64,000 nucleotides of DNA. It comes from Nostoc sp. NIES-4103. Lineage in GTDB: Bacteria; Cyanobacteriota; Cyanobacteriia; Cyanobacteriales; Nostocaceae. The translations under genes and the position numbers were made by a program. The stretch covers positions 221,372-285,371 of the forward strand of contig NZ_AP018288.1 of assembly GCF_002368335.1 (NCBI RefSeq), read 5' to 3'. Shown here one piece after another: positions 1 through 9,257 of the stretch. Each line of letters begins with the position of its first letter. The first letter of the stretch is position 1. The notes beneath the pieces were generated by a model. It saw only the letters and a program-made list of their open reading frames with translations, made no database searches and was not told where the DNA came from.

Positions 1-350
1 GAAATATGTTTCGTGGCACTCCTGAAGCCTTTGCTACTGACTGGGAAGCGCTTTCAGCAGCCCAACATGCCGTAGCACAAGGCTATGACCAGCAATTATT
101 ACCTGTGCAGCGCTGGTTTATCTACTTGCCTTTTGAACACAGTGAAAACCTAGATCATCAGCGTCAGTGTATTAAGCTATTCCAGCAACTCAGTAACGAT
201 CCTGATAGTGTTGGGGTAATTGATTATGCATATCGTCATATGGAAATTATCGAGCGTTTTGGACGCTTTCCTCATCGCAATAGCATTTTAGGGCGTACCT
301 CGACTCCAGAAGAAAAGGAGTTTTTGCAACAGCCTGGTTCATCGTTTTAG
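1..350 (+). CDS. DUF924 family protein, C-terminal part (cut by window start)
   Basis: The reading frame is open from the window edge to a TAG stop at 348-350, so the N-terminus lies outside. The visible 115 or so residues carry the hallmarks of the DUF924 family: an aromatic stretch around RWFIYLPFEHSEN, a helical pair, and the ending RFPHRNSILGRTSTPEE, which is the most conserved DUF924 motif. Members are small, all-helical soluble proteins of unknown biochemical role. The first visible ATG (6) is internal, because the family motif upstream of it is missing. The next feature is a tRNA on the other strand six bases downstream. Family assignment is by motif recognition; function is unknown. 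Confidence 0.8.
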   Translation, partial: NMFRGTPEAFATDWEALSAAQHAVAQGYDQQLLPVQRWFIYLPFEHSENLDHQRQCIKLFQQLSNDPDSVGVIDYAYRHMEIIERFGRFPHRNSILGRTSTPEEKEFLQQPGSSF

Positions 351-355
351 TTAAA

Positions 356-426
356 GCGGGTGATGGGACTCGAACCCACGACAATTTGCTTGGGAAGCAA
401 AGATTCTACCACTGAACTACACCCGC
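356..426 (-). tRNA. trnG: tRNA-Gly(CCC)
   Basis: On the minus strand the acceptor arms GCGGGTG and CACCCGC pair at positions 426-420 and 362-356. A T-arm with GGTTCGAGTCC is present, and the anticodon stem TTTGC/GCAAA closes a seven-base loop TTCCCAA, giving anticodon CCC for glycine GGG codons. The D-arm AGTTCAGTGGT is typical of bacterial tRNA-Gly. Length is 71 nt; CCA is not encoded. Confidence 0.95.
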
Positions 427-480
427 AAGTAGCTAATGATTTAGCTAAGACCATTAGCTATTATATCACTAATTTGAACA

Positions 481-603
481 TATACCAGGGGAATAGGTAC
501 TGGGTGAAAAGTCTTTTTGTGTCTAGTAGCCTGTCAATATTTGCGTGGTGAACTACTAGGTTTTATCATCTGTTGATGTCCTAACCACCAAGGCTTGTGC
601 TAT
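481..603. repeat. TATAGC-family miniature element, interrupted copy
   Basis: Positions 496-526 and 556-584 match two other copies (44770-44867 and, inverted, 55170-55274). Shared blocks include ACTGGGTGAAAAGTCTTTTT and TCTGTTGATGTCCTAAC. This copy is split by about 30 bp whose edges form CTAGTAG/CTACTAG inverted ends. The outer ends are less well preserved than in the other two copies. Confidence 0.7.
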
Positions 604-675
604 GCTTTGCCATCACAGCAAATATGTGTGCTAGTTGCGTAAGTCCTGACAAAGTTGGGGAGAAATGGGCGCTTT

Positions 676-776
676 GGGACTGGGTACTGGGACAATTTTG
701 ATGGGGATTCAAACCCCAACCAAAACCAAATTGAGAAAAATATTCTTTCCCAGTCCCCAGTACCCAATCCCCAGTC
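676..776. repeat. Short tandem repeat pair in inverted orientation
   Basis: GGGACTGGGTACTGGGAC at 676-693 is mirrored by a CCCAGTCCCCAGTACCC-type tract near 747-776, so the transcript could fold into a long hairpin. It lies directly downstream of the RND gene on the minus strand and may help end that transcript. The 430-780 gap holds only this and the element at 481-603; no gene is seen. Confidence 0.7.
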
Positions 777-782
777 GCCAAT

Positions 783-3700
783 TCAATTGATGACTTCATG
801 TTCCTCGGCAGAGTGGCGCGATCGCTGCTTAGGAAAACCATAGTGCAATGTATTCAAAATCCAGTTTTGGAAGTCATCAAAATAGGTAAATATCACTGGC
901 ACAACTATCAATGTCAGCAAAGTGGAAGTTGTAAAACCCCCCATAATGGCAATTCCCATCGGTTGGCGGACTTCGGAACCTGTGCCAATACCTAATGCTA
1001 GGGGCAAAGTACCAGCAATTGTTGCTAAAGAAGTCATCATAATTGGGCGCAGACGTGACACACCAGCTTCTATCAAGGCATGACGCTGGGATTTTCCTTC
1101 TTGCATGTTGATAATTGTATAGTCCACCAAAAGAATGGAGTTTTTGGTGACAATCCCCAATAGCAAGACAATACCAATCAAAGCATAAATACCCAAAGGT
1201 TTTTGGGCAACCATTAACCCTACCAGTGCGCCGCCTAGACAAAATGGCAACGCCGCCATAATTGACACCGGATGCAGGAAGTTGTTATACAGCAGAACGA
1301 GAATTGCATATATACACATCACTGCTAGGGCCAGTGCGCCACCAAAGCGAGTGAAAATATCCTGCATAATTTTGGCACTACCAGAAGGTTGCTGTGCAAC
1401 TCCAGGCGGTAAGTTTTGCAGTGCAGGTAGGTTGTTAACTGCTTGTACTGCCTCACCCAAAGAAATACCTTGCAAGTTGGCTTCCACTGCAACTTGACGG
1501 GCACGATCATAACGATTGATGCTTGCGGGGCCACTGCCAAAACGAATATCTGCAACTGCTAAAAGAGGTATCAAGCTACCATTTTGGCTAGGAACTTGGA
1601 GATTTTTTAGGGTGTTGATATTTGTGCGGGCTTGGGGATCAATCTGGACACGAATGGGAATTTGCCGATCGCTTAAATTAAACTTAGCCAAATTTGCGTC
1701 ATTATCGCCAATGGTAGCAAGGGAAGCAGTACGAGCGATCGCACTCACTGTCACACCCAAATCTGCCGCCCGCTGGGGATTGGGGATAACTACTATCTCT
1801 GGTTTCACCAAACTAGCAGTAGAAGAAACTTCCACTAATCCAGATATGCCTCGCATTTGCTTTTCCAGGGCATCAGCGCTTTGGTATAATGCTTGGGGGT
1901 TTTCACTGCTGAGAACGATTGATAAACCTTTGCGACTATCCCCTGGACTTTGACTTTGGAAACTGATTCTAGCTCCTGGTATTTGTTCAAACAAGGGACG
2001 TATTTCTTCCTGGAACTGTTTTTGGGAAATCCGCCGTTCTGACTTGGGTTTTAGCAGGACGGTGAGGGTAGCAGCATTAATCTCTTCTGTGGCTAATACA
2101 CTTTCAACCACTGGATTGTTGCGAATTAAATCTGTTGTTTGGGTAGCAACTTTATTGACATCCTCCAAAGTAGAACCAGGAGGTAATTCAATGGCAATGG
2201 TGGAAATACCAAAGTCGCCCTCATCGACAAAACCCTTGGGAATCAAAGGCACTAGCATCAGACTGGCAATAAAAAAAGCTAAAGCGATCGCTATTGTTGT
2301 CAATCTATGGCGTAATGCTGACTGAAGAAGCCATTTATAAGGCTGAAAGCCGCGCTGGCGCTGAACATCGGATTTGAGATTAAACAGTTTTGCTAATCTC
2401 ATCTTTGCTTGGCTGCTAGGTGTATGCTGCTTTTCTTTGAGCAAATATGCACCCATCATCGGTGTAATCATCCGCGCCACCAGAGTGGAAAAAATTGTGG
2501 AAACGGCAACCGTCACACCAAAGGGTTGGAAAAACTGCCCTGGAATGCCACCCATAAAAGCAACAGGCAAAAACACAGCAATAATCGTTGCCGCAGAAGC
2601 CATCACAGCTAATCCCACTTCATCAGAAGATTCAAAAGCAGCTTGTTTAGCTGATTTCCCCATAGCCATGTGCCGTTCCATATTTTCAATTTCCACAACG
2701 GCATCATCTACCAAGTTGCCTACTGCCAGTGCTAATGCTAATAAAGTCATATTGTTGAGGGTGTAACCCAAAGCTTGCTGTACAGCAAATGTCGGAATCA
2801 TCGACAGTGGTAGGGCAACGGCAGTAATTAATGTTGCACGCCAGTCTCGTAAAAACAGTAAAATTACTAAGATTGCCAGCACCGATGCTTGAATTAATTC
2901 ATCAATGGTGCTGTCATAAGATTGGCGGACAACATCAGCTCTGGTAAAAATTAAATCCAGCTTCACATCTGACGGTAGAGTTTTTTGCAGTTGTGCGACT
3001 GCGGCTTTCACTCCTTCTTCCACCGTCACAGTGACGCTACCAGTACTACGCAACACCTGAAAAGCCACCACAGGCTGATTATTCAAGCGGGCAGCTTGCC
3101 GCACATCAGCAAACTTATCCTCAACAGTGCCCAAGCTGGATAAAGGTACAGAACCGCCCTGTGGTAGAAGGATTTCGTAGGTTTGCAAAACACTTATACT
3201 TTTGGCACTACCGAGAGTACGGATACTTTGTTCGCGGCCACCGACTTCAGCGCGTCCGCCAGGTAAGTTAATATTGAAAGCGCGGATTTGGTCGTTGACC
3301 TGGGTGGCAGTGATACCAAGAGACTGTAAGCGGTCTGCATTGAGGTTAATCCGAATTTCCCGGTCTACCCCACCCACACGCTTAATTTGTGCCACACCCT
3401 TGACTGCTAACAAGGCACGGCTAATGGTTTGGTCTACAAGGTTACTTAATTCTTCTACAGAACGCTGATCGGATTTTACAGCATAGGTGATAATTGGGCC
3501 GCCGGCAAAATCTAGCCGTTGGACAATGGGGTCATTAATGTCTTGGGGCAGACTTTGACGAATTTGGGCGATCGCATTTCGCACATCATTGGTAGCGCGA
3601 TCGCTATTTGTACCCAAAACAAAATTAATCGTTGTCCTAGAACTGCCATCGCTGACAGTGGAAATCATGTTATCGATGTTACCCAACCCAGCAACAGCAT

Positions 3701-3911
3701 CTTCAATTTTTTTCGTCACTTGAGATTCCAGTTCTGCCGGGCCTGCCCCTGGTTGCATGACTATCACCGAAACTGCTGGTACATCAATATTAGGGTTAGT
3801 ATCAATCCCTAAAGATATAAAAGAGAACCAACCCACCACCGTCAAAATTAAAAATAAAACTATCGTGGGAACAGGTTTTTTAATTGACCAAGCCGAGATG
3901 TTGAATGACAT
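783..3911 (-). CDS. RND-family efflux transporter permease (AcrB/HAE1 type)
   Basis: The 1042-residue protein has the length and layout of proton-driven RND pumps: an N-terminal membrane segment just after SIKKPVPTIVLFL, a large periplasmic loop, a six-helix block with the proton-relay acidic pair in GNLVDDAVVEIENMERH, a second large loop, and a final helix block with LLLGIVTKNSILLVDY. It would export hydrophobic compounds or ions with the adaptor encoded just upstream (4033-5520, same strand, about 120 bp apart). No outer-membrane channel gene is adjacent. The ATG at 3911 has no clear ribosome site. The broad family is certain; the substrate is not. Confidence 0.93.
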   Translation of the reverse strand: MSFNISAWSIKKPVPTIVLFLILTVVGWFSFISLGIDTNPNIDVPAVSVIVMQPGAGPAELESQVTKKIEDAVAGLGNIDNMISTVSDGSSRTTINFVLGTNSDRATNDVRNAIAQIRQSLPQDINDPIVQRLDFAGGPIITYAVKSDQRSVEELSNLVDQTISRALLAVKGVAQIKRVGGVDREIRINLNADRLQSLGITATQVNDQIRAFNINLPGGRAEVGGREQSIRTLGSAKSISVLQTYEILLPQGGSVPLSSLGTVEDKFADVRQAARLNNQPVVAFQVLRSTGSVTVTVEEGVKAAVAQLQKTLPSDVKLDLIFTRADVVRQSYDSTIDELIQASVLAILVILLFLRDWRATLITAVALPLSMIPTFAVQQALGYTLNNMTLLALALAVGNLVDDAVVEIENMERHMAMGKSAKQAAFESSDEVGLAVMASAATIIAVFLPVAFMGGIPGQFFQPFGVTVAVSTIFSTLVARMITPMMGAYLLKEKQHTPSSQAKMRLAKLFNLKSDVQRQRGFQPYKWLLQSALRHRLTTIAIALAFFIASLMLVPLIPKGFVDEGDFGISTIAIELPPGSTLEDVNKVATQTTDLIRNNPVVESVLATEEINAATLTVLLKPKSERRISQKQFQEEIRPLFEQIPGARISFQSQSPGDSRKGLSIVLSSENPQALYQSADALEKQMRGISGLVEVSSTASLVKPEIVVIPNPQRAADLGVTVSAIARTASLATIGDNDANLAKFNLSDRQIPIRVQIDPQARTNINTLKNLQVPSQNGSLIPLLAVADIRFGSGPASINRYDRARQVAVEANLQGISLGEAVQAVNNLPALQNLPPGVAQQPSGSAKIMQDIFTRFGGALALAVMCIYAILVLLYNNFLHPVSIMAALPFCLGGALVGLMVAQKPLGIYALIGIVLLLGIVTKNSILLVDYTIINMQEGKSQRHALIEAGVSRLRPIMMTSLATIAGTLPLALGIGTGSEVRQPMGIAIMGGFTTSTLLTLIVVPVIFTYFDDFQNWILNTLHYGFPKQRSRHSAEEHEVIN

Positions 3912-3939
3912 TTAGATTTAGAGATTGATTACTGTCAGT

Positions 3940-4050
3940 GGTCAGTGGTCAGTTGTCATTTGTCATTTGTTATTTCCCCCATCTCCCTCATCCCCCCCAT
4001 CCCCCCCATCCCCCCCATCTCCCTCATCTCCCTCATCTCCCCATCTCCCC
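3940..4050. repeat. Tandem CATCTCCC/CATCCCCCC tract between the efflux genes
   Basis: A GTCAGTGGTCAGTGGTCAGTTGTCATTTGTC run is followed by about ten CATC-plus-C units. The stop codon of the adaptor gene (4033-4035) lies inside the tract, so its last residues are read from repeat DNA. Confidence 0.8.
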
Positions 4051-5520
4051 TGCAAGACTTACAACTCGCACTTTGTCACCATCTTTGAGGTAGCCTGCAC
4101 CATCAACTATCACGCGGTCATTCACCTCCAAACCACTGTTGATTTCCACCAGGCGATCGTCGATAGGTTCTCCTACTTCTACTTTTTGGGAGCGAACTGT
4201 GTCTGCACCTGATAAGATCAACAAAATTGCACTGCCATCTGGTTGGGGTTGTACTGCCTTCTGCGGCACTGCGATCGCCATAGTTGTATTGGTAGTAATG
4301 GCCGCACGGGCAAACATCCCAGGCTTTAGTAAGTCTGTGGGTGGCAAGTCAATTTTTACCGTTGCCTCACGTCTAGTATCATTCACCAGTGGTTGTATAT
4401 CTCTGACTCGTCCCTGCAAGCGCACACGACGATCGAGATCGGAAGTAATTTGTACTGATGCACCAACTTCTACCTGGGGTAGTTGAATTTCTGGAACCTG
4501 CGCTTGCAGTTCCAATCTTTGATCGCGAATAATCGAAAATAGCTTTTGTGTACCACCAATGATATTCCCCACCTGAGTTTGTGGTGGTACACCTGTGACA
4601 TCTCCTACTCTCGCCAGTTTCTCAGCCACAATTCCAGAAACCGGGGCGCGTAACACGGTTTGTCCCAACTGAGCTTGCAGTTGTTGCACCTTGGCTATAC
4701 TACTACGCACATCGGCTTTAGCTTTGTTAATATTTGCTTCGGCGCTAGAAGTATTTGCCTTGGCGCTACCGACATTGGCTTGAGCGCCATACACATTTTC
4801 TTCGGCAAGGCGCACAGTTTCTTTGGCAGTTTTCATGGTGTAAGAGCGAGTATCAAGTTCTTGCTGACTAATTCCCCCAGAAGCAGCAAGTTGTCGATAG
4901 CGGCGAAAATTCTTTTCTGCTTCTTCTAGCCTGGCTTGTGCTTGAGCTAAATCTGCTTTTCTTTGTTGGACGATCGCTTGATTGGATATAGTATTAGCCA
5001 ACTTCGATGCTAGATCTGCCTGCTTTGATTCCACATCGGCTTGCTTAGATTCTACATCTGCTTTGGCTTGGCTAATTTGAGCTTGCAGTATGGAATCATC
5101 CAGAATTGCCAGTACTTGACCTTTTTTGACCAAACTTCCTTCTTTGATATCTTCGGGGATAATTTTGATTTGTAAACCGTTTGCTTGAGGCAAAACCGGA
5201 ATCAAATCACGAGCTGCTACAGTACCCGTTGTATTAAGAGTACGAGCAATACGAGTCTTTTCTACCGTAGCAACAGTGACTGTCATCGCTGGGTTGACTT
5301 TTGGTGCTGCTTTATTTGCTACCGCTGTTTGTTGACGAGCAGGAAGATAACTTAATATACCCATACTGCCCAAGGCGATCGCTATCCCCAACCCAGTACC
5401 CCCACATAAAGGTATCAACCAAGAGCGGGTTTCCTTATTAATCGGTTTGCTCTTAAAGCTATCCTCCTCAACTTTCACAGGTTCTTCAGCCTCGACCTCT
5501 GAAAAACTTTCATCGCTCAC
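4033..5520 (-). CDS. RND efflux periplasmic adaptor (HlyD/MFP family)
   Basis: The protein (495 aa from the chosen start) has a cytoplasmic acidic N-tail, one membrane helix (about 45-65), a lipoyl half-motif, a long coiled coil rich in AKADVESKQAD-type heptads (about 150-300), the second lipoyl half LRAPVSGIVAEKLARVGDV, and beta-barrel and membrane-proximal domains. This is the standard adaptor linking an RND pump to an outer-membrane channel. I chose GTG at 5520 because GGAGGT (5527-5532) lies six bases upstream; a TTG at 5550 is possible but has no such site. It precedes the pump gene in an apparent two-gene operon. The C-terminal GEMGR runs into a tandem repeat. Confidence 0.9.
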   Translation of the reverse strand: MSDESFSEVEAEEPVKVEEDSFKSKPINKETRSWLIPLCGGTGLGIAIALGSMGILSYLPARQQTAVANKAAPKVNPAMTVTVATVEKTRIARTLNTTGTVAARDLIPVLPQANGLQIKIIPEDIKEGSLVKKGQVLAILDDSILQAQISQAKADVESKQADVESKQADLASKLANTISNQAIVQQRKADLAQAQARLEEAEKNFRRYRQLAASGGISQQELDTRSYTMKTAKETVRLAEENVYGAQANVGSAKANTSSAEANINKAKADVRSSIAKVQQLQAQLGQTVLRAPVSGIVAEKLARVGDVTGVPPQTQVGNIIGGTQKLFSIIRDQRLELQAQVPEIQLPQVEVGASVQITSDLDRRVRLQGRVRDIQPLVNDTRREATVKIDLPPTDLLKPGMFARAAITTNTTMAIAVPQKAVQPQPDGSAILLILSGADTVRSQKVEVGEPIDDRLVEINSGLEVNDRVIVDGAGYLKDGDKVRVVSLAGEMGR

Positions 5521-5669
5521 AGACACACCTCCACTTTCCAAACCATGCAAATACCATTACTGGTATTTATTTTTTTAACAAACTTCAAAACCCATTACGC
5601 ATATCAAATATGACTCATATTTGATAATCTTCCCTGTAATAATCCTTAATAATCATAACTATGAAAAAA

Positions 5670-5755
5670 ATGATTGTCAGTGGTCAGTGGTTAGTTGTCA
5701 TCAGTTATTCTCCATGCCCAATGCCCCATGCCCAATGCCCCATTCCCAAACTTGG
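5670..5755. repeat. Short tandem repeats (GTCAGTGGTCAGTGG; ATGCCCAATGCCCC)
   Basis: Two units types follow one another in the 400-bp gap between divergent genes. Nothing else in 5551-5919 is supported; the promoter for both neighbours should lie here but I see no convincing -35/-10 pair. Confidence 0.7.
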
Positions 5756-5919
5756 TGATAAAGTTTCCCGCCGCTTTCAATGAAAGTAACTAGCGCTCAG
5801 ACCCATTCTTAAGCTACAAATGAGAAATCTGCATTGTTTTAAATTCCCCAGGGTAACTCTGACTTAATACAAGCTGGCAAATAATCCATAAATAATTGAT
5901 ATCAACCTGAGCAACCAAT

Positions 5920-6795
5920 ATGTTTAATGCCACTGAAATTTTAATTGATGCTTTTGTCAAGCAAATTCGAGAAGGCTACCGTCGGACATACGGTTGCTTG
6001 AAAAATGATTACCAAGATATCATCGCTTGGGCTGGGAGTATGGCGTTGGAAAACATTGCCAATAGCGATGCTCTGTTTCACAATGTTGAACACTCCGTCT
6101 TAGTTACCCTTGTCGGTCAGGAAATTTTACGTGGCAAACATATCCGCGAAGGCGGCGTTTCTAGTGAAGACTGGTTGCACTTTATGATTTCCTTGGTATG
6201 TCATGATATCGGTTATGTTAAAGGAGTCTGCCGACAAGACCAAGAAGCAGCAGGCCTTTATGCCACTGGTAAAAATGGCAGAATGATTCCTCTGCATCCA
6301 GGAGCTTCTGATGCCAGTTTGACCCCGTATCATGTTGATAGAGCAAAACTTTTCATTGATGAGCGTTTTGGGGGTCACAAGTTAATAGACGCTGAGGTAA
6401 TCAAGAGAAATATTGAATTAACTCGGTTTCCTGTGCCTGTGGCGGAGGATCATCAAGACACAACTAGCTTTGCTGGCTTAGTACGTGCTGCTGATTTGAT
6501 TGGACAATTAAGTGACCCGCGTTATCTGAGAAAAATTACTTCTTTATTCTACGAGTTTGAAGAAACTGGGATGAATAAAGTTTTAGGCTATGAGACACCT
6601 GCCGATTTACGCAAAAACTACGCCAAGTTTTACTGGAATGGTGTCCATCCCTACATTAAAGAGGGGCTGCGTTACTTGTCTTTGACACAACAAGGAAAAC
6701 AAATTGTCGCGAATCTTTACTCGAATGTATTTGTTGTAGAACATGAAAAAAACCAAGAAGAACATTTATATTTAGTAGAGCAACGACATGGTTAG
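5920..6795 (+). CDS. HD-domain metal-dependent phosphohydrolase-like protein
   Basis: The 291-residue protein shows the spaced metal ligands of the HD superfamily: His in FHNVEHS (about residue 54), the His-Asp pair in VCHDIGYVKG (about 93-94), and a later conserved Asp in VRAADLIGQLSDP. HD proteins hydrolyse phosphate esters or cyclic nucleotides; the substrate here cannot be told. The sequence between the motifs (GASDASLTPYHVDRA) supports a genuine catalytic fold rather than a degenerate one. The gene stands alone on the + strand, divergent from the efflux operon. The start ATG has no strong ribosome site, but no better start exists. Its end runs directly into a TTGACCC repeat block. Confidence 0.82.
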   Translation: MFNATEILIDAFVKQIREGYRRTYGCLKNDYQDIIAWAGSMALENIANSDALFHNVEHSVLVTLVGQEILRGKHIREGGVSSEDWLHFMISLVCHDIGYVKGVCRQDQEAAGLYATGKNGRMIPLHPGASDASLTPYHVDRAKLFIDERFGGHKLIDAEVIKRNIELTRFPVPVAEDHQDTTSFAGLVRAADLIGQLSDPRYLRKITSLFYEFEETGMNKVLGYETPADLRKNYAKFYWNGVHPYIKEGLRYLSLTQQGKQIVANLYSNVFVVEHEKNQEEHLYLVEQRHG

Positions 6796-6922
6796 TCAAT
6801 AGTCAACAGTCAACAGTCAAAAAGTCCATAGTGATTGTTTCTATCCCTTAACTATTGACCCTTGACCCTTGACTATTGACCCTTGACCCTTGACCATTGA
6901 CTATTGACCCTTGACTATTGAC
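6794..6922. repeat. Inverted tandem heptamers (AGTCAAC ... TTGACCC/TTGACTA)
   Basis: AGTCAATAGTCAACAGTCAA at the left is mirrored by many TTGACTATTGACCC units at the right, giving a long foldback. It fills the whole gap between the HD gene and the permease gene, whose ATG starts nine bases after it. Confidence 0.85.
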
Positions 6923-6930
6923 TCAAAACT

Positions 6931-8046
6931 ATGAATTGGTGGCAAAGACTTCAAAAAAATCCTTTGGCGCGGTTTGGGGCAATTTTGCTGTTAATTTTCT
7001 ATGTGGCGGTAATAGCAGCTGATTTCGTTGCCCCATACGATCCTTATGCCTCACAGCCAAATGGTTCGCTACTGCCACCAACTCGAATTTATTGGACTTC
7101 ACAATCAGGGCAGTTTATCGGGCCTCATATTTATCCCACGACGCAGGGAAACACGGATCTAGAAACAGGCGATCGCCAACTGATCGTAGATTTTAAGAAG
7201 CCCTCACCATTGCGTTTATTTGTATCGGGGTCAGAGTATCGACTATTTCAGCTAATCTTGCCACTGCCACCCAACTGGGAAGAAGTCACCATTATCCCAG
7301 GTATACCCTTAAATTGGCATTTGTTTGGGGCAAGTAATGATGCAAAATTAAACCTCTTGGGTACTGATGAACAAGGGCGCGACCAATTCAGTCGCCTGTT
7401 ACATGGTGGTCGCATTAGCATGTTTATCGGTATTGTTGGTGTGGTAATTACCTTTCCCCTCGGTCTTTTGATAGGAGGCATTTCCGGCTACTTCGGCGGT
7501 TGGACTGACACCATCATCATGCGCTTGGCAGAAGTTCTCATGACCTTCCCCAGTATTTATCTTTTAGTCACCTTGGGCGCAGTTTTACCAGCCGGACTAA
7601 GCAGCAGCCAACGCTTTTTATTAATTGTGTTGATTACTTCTGTTATCAGCTGGGCTGGTTTAGCACGGGTAATTCGCGGACAAGTGTTGTCCATTAAAGA
7701 GCGAGAATTTGTCCAAGCCGCACGAGCAATGGGTGGGAACCCACTTTACATTATCCTCCGCCACGTTTTGCCGCAAACTGCTACTTATGTAATTATCTCC
7801 GCTACTCTTGCAGTTCCTAGCTTTATTGGCTCAGAAGCAATACTCAGTCTTATTGGCTTGGGCATTCAACAACCAGATCCCTCTTGGGGCAACATGCTTT
7901 CTGTGGCAAGTAATGCTTCTATTTTAGTGTTGCAACCTTGGCTAATCTGGCCGCCAGCGGTGCTGATTATTTTGACGGTGCTGGCTTTTAACTTATTGGG
8001 TGATGGTCTTAGGGATGCTCTCGACCCCCGCAGTTTACGCAGATGA
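6931..8046 (+). CDS. Peptide/nickel-type ABC transporter permease (OppC/DppC family)
   Basis: The 371-residue membrane protein starts with a helix at about 15-33, followed by a large external segment up to residue 140, then the diagnostic LGTDEQGRDQFSRLL (143-157), then five more helices. The EAA coupling loop that contacts the ATPase is clear at about 257-280 (EREFVQAARAMGGNPL). This is the second permease of oligopeptide-type importers. The other subunits (binding protein, OppB, ATPases) are not in this window, so it is a scattered or orphan subunit, which is common in cyanobacteria. Substrate unknown. It has no leader, being preceded immediately by tandem repeats. Confidence 0.9.
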   Translation: MNWWQRLQKNPLARFGAILLLIFYVAVIAADFVAPYDPYASQPNGSLLPPTRIYWTSQSGQFIGPHIYPTTQGNTDLETGDRQLIVDFKKPSPLRLFVSGSEYRLFQLILPLPPNWEEVTIIPGIPLNWHLFGASNDAKLNLLGTDEQGRDQFSRLLHGGRISMFIGIVGVVITFPLGLLIGGISGYFGGWTDTIIMRLAEVLMTFPSIYLLVTLGAVLPAGLSSSQRFLLIVLITSVISWAGLARVIRGQVLSIKEREFVQAARAMGGNPLYIILRHVLPQTATYVIISATLAVPSFIGSEAILSLIGLGIQQPDPSWGNMLSVASNASILVLQPWLIWPPAVLIILTVLAFNLLGDGLRDALDPRSLRR

Positions 8047-8100
8047 AGAAGGGGAAGGGGGAAGGGGAAGGAGAAGGGGAAGGGAACCCACAATTAAGAT
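8047..8100. repeat. Purine-rich GGGGAAGGGGGAAGG tract
   Basis: About 50 bp of AAGGGG-type units begin at the stop codon of the permease gene. Confidence 0.7.
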
Positions 8101-8356
8101 AGGGGTTTCAAGTATGGACGCTGATTTTTATCGCACTACCTGTCTGGTAAAATCTGATTTTAATATTCTGGGCAATTAAGATAGTAGCTCTATACCATGT
8201 GGGGAAAAGTTTTAACTTTAATTACCAACCCCAATTCCCCTTTTTCTTTTCCCCTTTTTGGTAAAAATTAGGGAGTGGGAAGAGTAGTTTTTGTCCTATG
8301 TTATGAATTATTAAGTTTGAATAGCCATTTTATTTGATTGGGAAAATTTTCAGCTC

Positions 8357-8391
8357 AAATTCCCGACTTCTTAATGGAGGTCGGGAATTTT
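8357..8391 (+). terminator. Hairpin, probable transcription terminator
   Basis: AAATTCCCGACTTC pairs with GAGGTCGGGAATTT (one mismatch) around a six-base loop, followed by TTGTTGTTAT on the + strand. It could end the permease transcript, which stops 310 bp upstream. Confidence 0.6.
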
Positions 8392-8443
8392 GTTGTTATA
8401 CCAGGCTTATAGAATTTTTTCACAAAATACCTGATACAGATGA

Positions 8444-8672
8444 GTAGGGGCGTACAGCTGTCATTGGTGTCAACTTAAGTCAAAAAGCTTATTTCACAGT
8501 CGTTTCACCCCACCCCCAGCCCCTCCCCTTAGTAAGGGGAGGGGAGGTTTTGCGCCAGCAAAGCCGGGGTGGGGTGACGCGAAGCATAATAGTAAGTTAG
8601 TAAATTCAAAATCTCGTTTTTACAAGGGTTTCACGCGATTGTTGACACCAATGTACAGCTGTACGCCCCTAC
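8444..8672. repeat. Palindromic repeat split by a miniature element
   Basis: The two halves of a 28-bp palindrome centred on GTACAGCTGTAC lie at 8444-8461 and 8653-8672, separated by the element at 8462-8653. The uninterrupted form occurs at 11844-11871 and a second split form at 60063-60261. Flanking TTCACAAAATACCTG (8419-8434) is shared with the copy at 11844. Confidence 0.85.
8462..8653. mobile_element. MITE-like element, copy 1 (192 bp)
   Basis: Terminal inverted repeats CATTGGTGTCAAC (8462-8474) and GTTGACACCAATG (8641-8653) are perfect. Nine-base direct repeats TACAGCTGT (8453-8461 and 8654-8662) flank it, as expected for a target duplication. The interior has a C-rich/G-rich foldback (8508-8576) and no coding capacity. 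The ends and 9-bp duplication resemble those of IS1-type elements, but this is an inference. Confidence 0.85.
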
Positions 8673-9257
8673 AGATCACTGACTAGAAAAAACCCTCAAA
8701 TGTATATACACAGAGACATTGATTCAAATCTTGCACCTTCATCTGGGTACACCTTGAACTTAAGTTCAAGGCTTATAGCTAAAGTCCGTTAAAACGGACT
8801 GAAGTTATTGTTTAGTAAGCTAAAGCTTACTTGGGCTTTGAGCCTGTGAAATTTATTTCTTGGCGGTAAATTGGGCAGGTGCAAGATTTGAGTGCAAATT
8901 CTGTTTCTAAAATTGTCTCGAAAGTCACAATTTGTGACATTATTCCAATTCACTGAATAATAGCTACAAATCATTTTTCCTTGCTCCCCGTACTAAATAT
9001 GACGATTTATAGCCACTTTCAGACGATTCTTACTTAATGTATTTGCCCTACCCTGCAACATACTTGCTACAAAAACTAAAATTAAAAAAGGGAAAAATAA
9101 TACTAGCGCAAGGTGATGAAAATCACTATCTAGTATAAAAGGTTAAAAAGTATACTTTTCACTCAATATTCCTTCTGCCTACTGTTTACTGTCTGTTGCC
9201 CTTATCTACTAGCGATTACGCGCTAAAAATCTGAGCATTTTTTAAGAGGTAATTCTA
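8673..9257. other. Gap upstream of ppsA: small hairpins, no gene seen
   Basis: This stretch contains AAGTCCGTTAAAACGGACT (about 8782-8800, a small perfect foldback), the palindrome TAAGCTAAAGCTTA (about 8817-8830), and AT-rich DNA. No open frame shows protein-like composition. The ppsA ribosome site AAGAGGT is at about 9244-9250. Confidence 0.5.

Noticed and set aside
360..551. Open frame of 63 codons overlapping the tRNA-Gly gene
   Set aside because: It reads through the tRNA on the opposite strand and a repeat element; composition is not protein-like.
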